A stretch of 64,000 nt of DNA. It comes from Pilatotrama ljubarskyi (taxonomy: Eukaryota > Basidiomycota > Agaricomycetes > Polyporales > Polyporaceae). This document shows, piece by piece, positions 13,152-25,392 of this stretch. Made by a program: the position numbers and the translations under genes. Below the pieces are notes generated by a model, which made no database searches, was not told the DNA's origin, and saw only the letters and a list, made by a program, of their open reading frames with translations. Numbering within the stretch: the first letter of the stretch is position 1; the number at the start of each line of letters is the position of its first letter. The stretch covers positions 1-64,000 of the forward strand of contig MU277678.1 of NCBI GenBank assembly GCA_022385805.1, read 5' to 3'.

Positions 13152-13437
13152 ATGCCCGCCAAGAAGCGCTGCCAGCTCCAGTCTGAGCCCCGTTGCAACC
13201 AGGCTGTCCTGCGCCTTGTAGGCCAATGCCCCCACTGTCGGCTTGAGTTCTGCAGTACTGTATGTTGTCAAGCATTTTGTCTTTTCTACCCCAGAGGCTG
13301 ACCTAAATGCCTAGCACCGCATGCCTGAGCACCATGAGTGCCAGAACCTCGAGAACTGCCGACAGCAAGCATTTGAGAAGAACAAGGCGAAGCTGGAGAG
13401 CGAGCGGACCGTTGCGTCCAAGATGGCGATGGCATGA
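13152..13437 (+). CDS. small AN1-type zinc-finger protein
   Basis: Two exons (13152-13259, 13315-13437) encode 76 residues. The cysteine/histidine pattern C-x6-C, then GQCPHCRLEFCSTHRMPEHHEC, matches the zinc-binding core of the AN1 finger: paired Cys, a CxxC-like middle, then FC-x-x-H-R-x-P-x-x-H-x-C. A basic and charged C-terminal helix (QQAFEKNKAKLESERTVASK) follows. AN1 proteins commonly bind ubiquitin or the proteasome and serve in stress responses. This one has only the AN1 finger and no A20 or ubiquitin-like domain, like the short fungal Tmc1/Cuz1-type proteins. Its TATA box and pyrimidine leader suggest a well-expressed, possibly inducible gene. The protein's role is inferred. Confidence 0.85.
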
Positions 13438-14579
13438 CCTGCCCTCCCTCTCCCTCTCCCCTTCCGTTCCCTTGTCTCCGCCACCACCGCTCTCGTCTTA
13501 GCGCCGTCCGCAACGCAGGGTTGTAGGGCCCGCGGGACAGGCCATCGCCATCTTCCCATCTCCATCTCCGTCTCATCTTCATGACCCTGCATATTGGCGC
13601 TATTCACGACATTCACGGACGCATTCTATACCACATACTATCTTCCCCCACCCCCGTAACTCCCGATGTGGCCTCCCCTTCAGCACTTCCATACTCGCAT
13701 CGCTCGCTACATCGGTGTATATCGTGTTCTCGTATCTCTCTCGGTCGGGTATTATCAATGTAGATGCTGTGACACGTTTGACACATGTTTGCGTGCCGTT
13801 GCGTGCTCGTGAGTGAGGCGGAGTCATTTCGACTGCGAAGTAAGCTTCGGTTGTCCAATGAGAGGCGATCCACCTCGAACGGAGTGGTCTTCGCGCGCTT
13901 CTGCCTCTGTGCCGCGGGTCCAGAGGTGTCAGGCGACGCTGTCTACGCCAGCCCAGGCTGCTATCCGCTCTCAGCAATACCTCCACCAGGCTCTATCACG
14001 CCGCTAGCATTCGTAAATGCGCATAACGCCTCCCACCCCATTGCATACCTTGGATCCGGACTTTGAGCGGCTGTTACGCCATGGCCATATGCCCGCAGCC
14101 ATACACGGCAGTCCAGATGCCTAATCGCTCCAGCCGGACCGCCCTATAAGCAGCGGCTCGATGCTCCGAGTCAGATCTCCCCATATCCCATCCAATCGAT
14201 TTTCCTCGCCTCAGCTTGCACCGTCCAGCACGACTAATAGTCCTGCTTCCCCTGCGCAACCTCGAGGCTCTCACTCGACGCGTCAGTGCACCTCCCTAAC
14301 CCGTTTCTGGCGTGTCGTGTCCGTGTGCTTACCGGCGGGCCCGCAGGCTCATCTCGGAACAACGGTTTTTCACGTGTGTCGGCACCAGCACGATCGCACC
14401 TCCCCGCACTCCCGTGAAGCCCAATCCACAAGGTGAGCCTGGCAGCTGCCCTACATATAGCCCGCGCACCGAGGCGCAGCGCGGGGAGCACGAACGCCTT
14501 GCGCTCTGTTGTTGCGACGATGGCGGGCAGGCTGAGGCAGATCGCTGACCACCTCCAGGCGACGAACGACGCGTCCAAG
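13438..14579. promoter_or_regulatory. AN1 3' flank and aspartate aminotransferase upstream region
   Basis: The region holds a TATAAG box at 14145-14150, a GAGTCA (TGACTC reverse) at 14168-14173 and possible 5'-UTR splice sites (GTGAGC at 14433, ATATAG ending 14460). A second in-frame ATG for the aminotransferase lies at 14520. The ATG at 14161 opens a basic, Ser/Pro-rich frame without acidic residues for its first 40 or so codons. I cannot tell whether it is translated. Confidence 0.45.
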
Positions 14580-16962
<2,383 letters not shown>

Positions 16963-17798
16963 ATTTCGGAGGAGGCGGTGGTGGCGGGAGGTTGGTAGGG
17001 ACGGGAGCGGGGGCAGATACCAACGGAGATGCTATAGGACAGGGGATACGGCAGTTGTTGTTGTTGTATGAGAAGAATAGAGACGTGGGAAATGACGTGT
17101 TGTTCCTGGGAGAGAGAGTCTGGGCCTGAGAGGACGAAAAGGGGAAGGATGACATCATGGGTGGGATGAATGAAGGGATGTTGAGAAGGATGGGATGCGC
17201 ATCATTTTCAGCGAGCACCACAGCCGTTCCCTCCTCAGCCTCGCATTCGCACTCGCATTCGCACTCGCACTCGCACTCGCACTCGCCTGCACCTGCCTCT
17301 CCTTCCCTTTCTGTCCCTCCCCGCGAGTACCGCCGCTCGTCCTCCTCCTGGCCAGTGTCTGAGTCTGCAGCTGCCCTGCGCATGCCCCGGCGCCCTCTCC
17401 GTCTCTCCGGATAGCTGCTGCCCAGCCGCCTCTCCTTCGCTGCCACTCTCTGCCCTGTCCGACGCCCCCCCTCCCCTCCCCTCCTCTCCCGCTGCCCTCC
17501 GCTGCTCTATATGCTGCACCCACCCCCTTCCTCCCTCTCTGCCCCTCCCCACTCGCCCTCCAGTCTCTCTCCCACTCTCTCCTCCCCCATATCGCGTCCC
17601 CTCCTCCTCCCCGCTCTCTCCCCCCCGCTGCCTCCTCCGCGGCCCTGACCGTTTGGCCCCCCTCCCCCCTCGTCCCTGGCCACCAGCCCTCCCACCGCCT
17701 CCCCCACCCCCACACACTCACCGTGCGTGCCCTCTCCTCCTCCGCCGCTCTTCGCTCCCCGTCCTCATCCGCTCCCTTCGCTGTTCTCCAGTAGTTAC
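16963..17798. repeat. intergenic low-complexity region: CACTCG hexamer repeat and long pyrimidine tract
   Basis: After the aminotransferase 3' flank, positions about 17235-17286 hold eight or so tandem copies of a CACTCG/CATTCG hexamer. From about 17400 to 17760 the plus strand is almost entirely C and T, broken by a few G and A. This is the leader and promoter of the next gene. Long open frames here, such as the Gly/Arg-rich minus-strand frames, are artefacts of this composition. Confidence 0.7.
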
Positions 17799-20700
17799 AT
17801 GGGAAGCATCCTCTCGCTAATATTCCCCGGCCAGTTCATGTCCTCCCAGTATTCCCCGTCCTCTACTCTCACCGACGACGACCATTCCCGCTCACCGTCT
17901 CCCGACCACGACCACCAACCGGCTTCCCCGCTACATCCCCCGGACGAAGACCTCCCTGATCTCTCACCCCCGTCAAGCCCCAAGAGCTCGGTTGTCGCTT
18001 CGCCCCCGCTCGAAACCCAGTCCTACACTCCTCACGCAGTCGGTATCGGTATCCTCTCCCCTCAGCCCGTCCTCGGCCGCTTTGCGCCCGTGTCTCGTGC
18101 AAGTCTCTCTCCTCTGCAGGTTAGAACGTCTCCCGTAGATCAGCGCTCAAATCCTCTAGAATGCTTGTCTCCCCGCGATCGTGGCCAGAGCAACCCGTTT
18201 GACCTCCATACCCTGCGAAATACCTCCGTCCGCTCACCAGACAGCCCTCACGCACACCCACTGCCTCCCCCTCATCTGCGCTACGTCGGCGACGCGTCGG
18301 CAAAGGATGGGCCCGCCGGTGAGCACATCCCACTCTCAAATTTCTCAAGCGCCAATCCGCCGTCAGCCGGCCTGCGTATCTCTATCCCACCCCCCAACCC
18401 TAGCCAATCCACCTCGACGCCTTCCCCGCCCCTCCTCCCCCCGCCTACCCATGACCCGGTCGCGAATATTGTCCCGTCAAGTGCCGACCAGGCCGCTTCC
18501 GGGCCTGCCTCCGACCCGCAAGCCCCGCCTATGGACACGCTAGGTCCCCCCACTGACATCAGCATCGATTTCACCGAGTTCGACGCCGAGGGCTACAGCG
18601 CGTTGGAGAAAATCTACCTTTTCTCCCGCAGCAGAGCCGGCTTCCATAGAGTATTCATCGCTCACGCGCTCCCGAGGTACCTCTTGGGCGCTGAGAACTC
18701 GACGAGCGACCTGCCGAGTCAAGAGCAAATCGAGCAGATTACCCCGAGCGAGGCGGTCGACTATGTTCTCCCGCTGCTCAACATTCTCGCGACGGACGAC
18801 GGTACGTGCCATATTTGTCTAGCCTCATTGTTGCACCCCGTCGCTCACATGCCCACCTTGACTCCTCCCGCAAATTGTCATTGGCGCCTGTCCGGCTTGT
18901 TTGTCTCGTACGTTCTTCGCCGCACCGCGCTGACCAAACACGTAAACGTGCCGCGTTCTCACCCTACACCACCCCCGGATTTTTTCTGTCCTTCTCCGAC
19001 CGCACTGCCCACGCATCCCGCCCAACATAACAATGTACGTGCAGATGATGCCGTCAAGGAGGCTCTGGCTGCCGAGCTCGTACCCATCATCTGGTGGTTC
19101 GTGACACACTGCAGGCTCGTCGAGGACGACACGGCGCCGCTGCCGCCTTCTCCGCCCGCTCCTACCCCTCTTGTGTCTGGCGATTCATCTGACACCGAGC
19201 GCGAGTCGTCTCTTCCGCGTCAGCCGCTGCTACAGCCTGACGAGCTCTTTCGCGAGCAGGATGCCGGCTCCACCTCTGGCGACACCGCCTCGAGCTCGAG
19301 CGTCGACCGCAGCGAGAGCGCGAGCGAGAACGGGCCGACCGTCATCTCGGTGCAGGCGTTCACGCCCCTCCTCGGCACGCTGCTCCTCAGCCCGAACGGC
19401 ATGGTCGGGGGCTCGGCGCGGTACGCCGTCGTGGAGCTGTTGCGGCGTCTGCGCCGGGCTGACCAGCGAGAGGACGACGAGCGAGCGTCGCAGTCCGGCT
19501 CGTCAGACGACATGTCGGTGGACGGCCAGGAAAGCCAGACGAATGGCCAGAGCCAGAGTCAGAGTCAGAGTCAGCGGGTTGATAGCCCAACCCCGTCACA
19601 GGCGATGGAGGAGCAGGACGCGGAGGAGCAGACGGACGTCGGGCTATTCCAGCGCAACGAGCGGCGGCTGTTCGAGCACGAGCTCGTGTACCAGGTCGTC
19701 ATCGGCATGGGCCGGCTGGACATGGACGACGGCAGGGCGGACCAGCAGGAGGAAGACCTCTTCGGGGACACGCCCGGCTCTGGCACGACCACGGCGGTGC
19801 CGACGCCGCACGCAGCGGCTGTCGCGACGAGCACAGACTCGTATTTCCCTGCAACCTCGACCCTGGGGCTGGCGGCCGGCTCGGTCTCTACGATGGGCAC
19901 ATATTCGTCAGCGCCCCTGACGGCCTCGCCTGCGGCAGAACCGACGTCGACGAGCGCCGCAGCGCCCTCTCCGTCCCTCTCGCCCTCCCCGCCCACATCC
20001 AACGAATCGTCCATGTCGGACTCGCCCGGGTCCTCGGTCTCGTCCGCATCCTCCTCTACGCCTTCCCTCACTTCCTCCGGCTCCACGTCCTCTGGCGGAT
20101 CCACCGACAGCAGCACGGACTATGGCGCCTCGGAGCACCTCAGCATCGACCTCAGCGATCTGTCGAAAGTGGACGAATTGGCGGCGGTGCCGATGGTCAT
20201 AGACGACGTCGCCCACGCGGGCGCTGATGTGCGGATACACCCGGCGATGGCGATGACGATGCCGGGGCCGCAGCCGGAGAGCTGGACGCCGCCGCACCCC
20301 CTCGCTCGGCACATGGTTCTTCCCACGACGCCGCCGTTCGAGGTGCCGCCGCCGCCGCCTCCACCGCCCGTACCCGTCGTCGCCCCTGTGCCTGTGACGG
20401 CGGAGGCGACGCCCGTGGCGGGCCTCCCGCTCCTCCAGGTCCACGCTCCGTCGAGCAGCCCGGTCGCAGAGACGCCGCCTCGGTCTGCTGCGTCGGGGTC
20501 CGGTTTCTTGAGCCCGGAGTCGGCGGCGATGGAGCTGGCGGCGGCGGCGGCGGCTGCAGCGGAGGAGTTGCAGGACGACGGGAGCGACGTGAACGAGGAG
20601 GCGGCGGTAGGGCGGTTGAGCAGTATGAGTCTCATGGCTGCTGTTACGGCGAGCGGTGAGTTGCTGGATTTCTCTGGCCCGCTTGGAAGGTGTTCTGACG

Positions 20701-22535
20701 GGTTGTCTGTAGGTTCGATCAGCGAGGAAGCCAAGGCTGCGTTCGTGGCCGAGGTGGAGCGCGTCGGGCGGGACCCGATATACTGGGTGAGGCGCGAGGC
20801 GTCGTTCGCCGTCGGCGCGCTCGCGAAGGTCGTGCCTGTCGAAGTGGTGACGTCTTCTCTGGTGAGTGTCGGACGGTCAAACAAGGTGCTACTTTGTGCT
20901 TTGAGTCTGACGCGTGGGCGGATTTTTGCAGCTTCCATTGTTCGAGAGCTTGTGTCAGGACCCGACGTGGCACGTCCGGCACTCCGTGCTTTTCGCCCTG
21001 CCCGCTATCCTTTCAAGACTGACTCCGGACCACCGCCGGAGGCTCGCGCTCGACGTGATCCTGCCGCTTTCTCAGGACGAGGAGGCGACGGTGCGCTCTG
21101 CGGTGCTCGAGGCTCTTGGCGAGGTCATGTATACGTTCGCGGAAGACGAGGGCGGGCCTCCGGACCAGCTGTTGAAGCTCTTCCTTGGGATACGAGAAAC
21201 AGAAGACCCGGGTGGGGGCGATGGGCAAGATGTGACCAAGGAACGTTCCCGCTCGCGCGAAACTCGTATACCCCCACCACCCTCCGCAACCCACTCAGCG
21301 TCGGCGACGAGCTCAGCCTGGAGCGACTACGGCACGGACGCTGGTGCCGGTCCGGACATCTACGACGACCCTCAACGACCCCTGGTCTGCGCCTTCAATT
21401 ATCCCGCCGTCGCCTTGACGCTCGGACGAGATCGCTGGCCCGAGCTCCGGCCGCTGTACCTCACGCTCGCACAGAGCTCGGCGTTCAAGATTCGGCGCAC
21501 GCTGGCCGCGTCTCTGGGCGAGATGGCGAAGATCATCGGGGAAGAGCACGCACGCGCGGATCTCATGGACGTCTGGCGGTCGAACCTGCGCTCGGAGGAG
21601 AGCGAGGTGCGCATGAAGGTGCTCGACGCGGTGCAGACGTTTGTGCGGTCTATCGGCAAGCCGGAGCGCACGGAGGTGCTCCGGGATCTCGAAGACGTGT
21701 TCTTGAACGGAAAGTTGTCAAATTGGCGCGAGCGAGAGAAGGCGGTGAAAACTCTCGGCGGTCTCGTGGAGGTCGAGGGCCTCGACGGCGAGGTTTTGAG
21801 GCGGATGCTGGTCAAGGCACTCGACGACCGCGTGGCGGCAGTCCGGGAAGCAGCGGTGGCGGCGGTGAGTGCAGGACGGGCTCGGTGCCAGAGTTTCGGC
21901 CGTTAGAACTGACGTCACGATTTTTTGCTTTTCGGGTTCTGGCTTACAGATTCCGGCGTTCGTACGACAGTGGAAAGAGCAGCCTGCGTTGCTCGAGGAG
22001 CTGCGTGCGGACATCAGAGAGTTCGCGTCGGCGGACACGTTCCGGAGACGGACGACGTACGTGACGTGCATACAGGAGATGCTCGCGCTCGACCAGGGCG
22101 ACGTCGCGGTGTGGAGGGAGACGTTCTGGGCGACGCTCTCACAACTCTGTCGGGATCCAATCGTGGACGTGCGCATACGCGTCGCGCGACTCTTGGGTTT
22201 GATTTCCGGTGAGTGCATCACGCCGACGCCGCTCTCGTCATCATCGTCCATGGCGTCATGATTTTCTGATTGGCCAATCCGCGCATATTGCAGACAAGTT
22301 CAGCCGCGAAGATAGCGATATTGCGGCGAAGGCCGTCGACCTCGCGCGGGATCTCACGAACGACGATTCCCACGAGGTGCGCGCGTTCGCCACCGCCGTC
22401 GTCGCCGGCGCCAGCGCTACGTCAGGCCCCGGGCCTGCACCGAATCGTCCGACGCCGACGGCGACTATTCCGCCCCGGATCGGGAAGAGCGCCGCGACGT
22501 TCTCGCGCCCCCCGCCGCCAAGCCCGAACAGCTGA
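17799..22535 (+). CDS. HEAT/ARM-repeat protein resembling protein phosphatase 4 regulatory subunit 1
   Basis: Six exons joined over introns 18802-19044, 20656-20712, 20862-20931, 21865-21949 and 22209-22293 give 1398 residues. The ATG at 17799 (MGSILSLIFPGQFM) is the first in frame; earlier in-frame GTG codons were ignored. The first 240 residues are disordered and Ser/Pro-rich. A PP4R1-like block follows: SALEKIYLFSRSRAGFHRVF, then VDYVLPLLNILATD and ELVPIIWWFVTHCR. The middle is low complexity, with a QSQSQSQSQ run, Ser-rich stretches and a poly-Ala run near 20530. The second half has classic HEAT repeats, for example VRREASFAVGALAKVVP, FESLCQDPTWHVRHSVLFAL and LPLSQDEEATVRSAVLEALG. PP4R1 subunits scaffold the PP4 catalytic subunit; that role is inferred. 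Intron 18802-19044 has 243 nt and no stop, so its retention would insert 81 residues. Confidence 0.8.
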
Positions 22536-23871
22536 ACCGCTCCGCCGCCTCGTGTGCGGAAGGTCCTCATCCGAGGCTGCGCACTGGCTAATTCCCGCCG
22601 ATCTGGGACGCGCGCGCCCTTCCTCCGCTGCTGCTCATGGCGTGCTGCGGCCTATCAGCGCGATGCTCCAAGCAGCGGACATGCGTGGAAGCCGAGCCCG
22701 AAGTTCTGGACCGAAGCGTCAGTGCATGTGTCGCACCCTTCGTCCGACGTCATCTGTCTTCGAGCGGTTCCCCACGTCGCGCGTCCCGGTGTGCGGTGCG
22801 GGACGCCAGTCCGCATTAGTGCGCGTGCCCGCCGGTCAGCAGACCTCTCCTGCCGCTCGGCTGGTGTAACTTATCATGTTCGACCGCCCGTTCGTCCTTG
22901 CCGCTTTGTCCGTCGGGTTTTCCTTGCTCTCTTGACCGCTTACTTATATCATATTCGCCGCCCCTCGTCTCCCCCGCAATCGACAGTGCGTCTGGTCCAA
23001 TCTGTATCATTAAGTACATACATCCAGAGCGGTTTAGCGTAGCATTAGGTACTGCCTTATTGAAAATAATCGCCAAGAAGAAGACGTGCGCGTTTCTCCC
23101 TTTCTGTCTCATCATGTCTTGCGGTTGGTGCGTTAACGAGACCCATAAGTTACATTGGCAGCCAATGACGGAGTGCATGCACTGTCACGCCGTCCTCACT
23201 GGTGGGACGGTAACACGCGACCACCATCTCTCTTTGTCCACGCCCACCACCTCGACCGCTTCGATCGCTCATCTCCTCGCCTCCTGGCTATGCCTGAGTT
23301 GTTATCTTGTCTGGCAAAGGACACTCTTTCCTTCTTACAAACCGGGCCAGTGTTGAAGCGGACCCGTCACGCCGTGACTGTGCACTAGGGTTAGGGTCAT
23401 GCGGAGCGTTCTGTCAGGCACGTGAGAACAATAGGCAAGTGCAGTGATTGGACAAGCGCCGCTGGGATGATTGAAGATGGCTGCCTTTGTCCAAGGCTCG
23501 TTCGCATCTGCCGCGTGCATTATGCACCGTGAATTGAAGCGCGTCGCGCATTGAGACGGCGGATAATGCGGCCGCCATTGTGCTCTCCTCCTGCCTTCTC
23601 GTTCCCCGAGCTCTGAAGGGTCCTGGCGGCACCCGTCGAGTTGTGGCTCCGTGCTCTGCGAGCTTCACGCCATCTCCGAGTCTGCGTTATTATAGCGTAC
23701 TAGCTGGACTGCTGTTCGACCGAGGCGGGCCTGCGGTCAAGTCGGTCATACATACATCTGGGTTGCTCCATTCTTCCTGCTCGCGGGGCGAACCTGTGCT
23801 CTTCTCGTCTGTCTCTACCGCTCTCAAGTCCTCTCCTTGCCACGAGCCAATCCCCGTAACCGTATGAGACT
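22536..23871. other. 1.3-kb intergenic region, no gene seen
   Basis: I recognised no conserved protein in any frame. It should hold the 3' UTR of the HEAT-repeat gene and the promoter of the membrane-protein gene. No tRNA-like structure or repeat of note was found. Confidence 0.35.
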
Positions 23872-24969
23872 ATGCAGTTTGGCCCGGGATTCTTCAAAGT
23901 CAGGACGATCGCGTTCGGTAAGTCCCTCTTGGCTCTGGGTGAGGTAGCGGGTGATGATGTTGACGCGCGGCGCAGTCGTCCTCTTGCTCGTCAGTCTGCT
24001 CTGGACCGTGCTACTGTCTGTGGAGGTGTTCATGCTGTACGATAAGTCGGATCCTTCTCAAAGTGAGTGCTCAGCCCGGGCTCCTGCGCGTTGTCCCGCT
24101 GAACGCTGTGGCCTGCCTCAGGAAACTTTGTCGGCGTTTTCATATTCACCAATGCACTCACGGCAGTATTGATGCCAGCCTTGTACGTTCCCGAGATTCT
24201 ATTATTTTGGAGCCTCGTAGAATGGCGTTAACGATTGCACCAGGCTCATTGTGCAATTCCGACCGTGGTTGGATGCTGCACGACTGTTCCTCCTCCTCTT
24301 GGTACACTTTGGTACGACCGCTTATGCTGCTATGGAGGGCTGGTCTGACGGTCAGCAGGTACTGCCATCCTCTTCACTATATGGAACTCGTCGTTTGTCT
24401 GTCCCAACGATCGTAAGCCGGTCTCGCGCTCGAGAGGCCTCATGGGCTTACATCGCGTGTAACAGGCATAGAGCGCAGGCAGTGTCAATCTGTCAACCTA
24501 GCCATCATGATCTGTAGCTGGGTCGTCCCCGCATTGCGTGAGCTTCTTCGAGCGTACCCTTTGCACGAGGTAGGAGCTGACATTCCTTTCTGCATTCCTA
24601 GTCGTCTGGTACTCCGCGTTCCTCGCGGTCATGTACTACTGGCGGAGAGACCATCCGCCGTCAGAGAGTCTGGAGAAGCGTCTCTCGGACCTCCCAATGA
24701 TGCTACCTTCACGAAGGACCTCGACAAGACGCCCCTCTGTCACACCTGCAGTATCCGCACGATCCTCCGATAACAGAGCCTCGAACTCTGCCAGCCAGTT
24801 GTCGCGCCCGTCTTGGCTGGCATTCCCGCCGACACCTGTAGCATCCACTTCTCGAACACCGCCACAGCGCGGCGTGCCCGCCGGCTCCGTGCACGAGAGC
24901 GCTGTATTTTCTAACACTTCTCCAAGGTCTTCAGGAAGACTCTCCAAACCCGCGCCACCTTTGTATTGA
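23872..24969 (+). CDS. four-helix membrane protein with Ser/Pro-rich tail, function unknown
   Basis: Seven exons read in frame from MQFGPGFFKVRTIAF to a stop at 24969. Four hydrophobic helices are visible: VVLLLVSLLWTVLLSVEVFM, NFVGVFIFTNALTAVLMPA, a segment after VQFRPWLDAARLF (LLLLVHFGTAILFTIW), and IMICSWVVPALLVWYSAFLAV. The order F(R)PWLDAARL then a helix, a short loop with WNSSFVCPND, and a last helix is shared by a basidiomycete family of MARVEL-like or unnamed small membrane proteins, as far as I recall. The tail of about 110 residues is rich in Ser, Thr, Pro and Arg (SLEKRLSDLPMMLPSRRTST) and faces the cytosol if the topology is even. One intron at 24309-24356 is required to join LLVHFG to TAILFTIW. 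I do not assign a function. Confidence 0.7.
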
Positions 24970-25392
24970 TGATGCCAGATGTACTGTTATGTAGTTTACG
25001 CTGTATCGTTTAGACCAGACCAGACCAACTTCTCAGGGAGCAGCAATACACCGTTGATGAACAGCTCATGGGATAGATTGCACGAGGCGGATGTCAGCCT
25101 GACAAGCCATCAATATCAATGAGCGGCGATAGGTCGCCCTGCCACTCCCCATTCTGGGATGGCCGACGGGCGTCACCGCATATTTATGCACACTCGTCCG
25201 CCACGTGCGCACCGGATTCTTTCTGCTGGCCCTCACATTCCGAACCTTGGCTTGAGCTCCGAACAGCCCAACCGCTCTCATGTTTTGGCATACCCTCTGA
25301 CTGACTCGACATTACTTGGCATACTCTGAACCCGCCTGCTCGGCACTCACGAATACTCATCTCGGTGATTTCCAATTCGGTTAGGCGCCATT
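24970..25392. other. short intergenic region, no gene seen
   Basis: About 420 bases between two plus-strand genes. It holds 3' flank and the promoter of the IST1-TBC gene. No strong TATA box or repeat was noticed. Confidence 0.3.

Noticed and set aside
14433..14519. Start of aspartate aminotransferase at 14433
   Set aside because: That codon is GTG, not ATG, and lies in a likely splice donor.
17727..17798. Start of the PP4R1-like gene at 17727
   Set aside because: The codon is GTG in pyrimidine-rich leader; the first ATG in frame is at 17799.
23385..23400. Telomere-like TTAGGG (CTAGGGTTAGGGTC)
   Set aside because: Fewer than two units and inside ordinary intergenic DNA.
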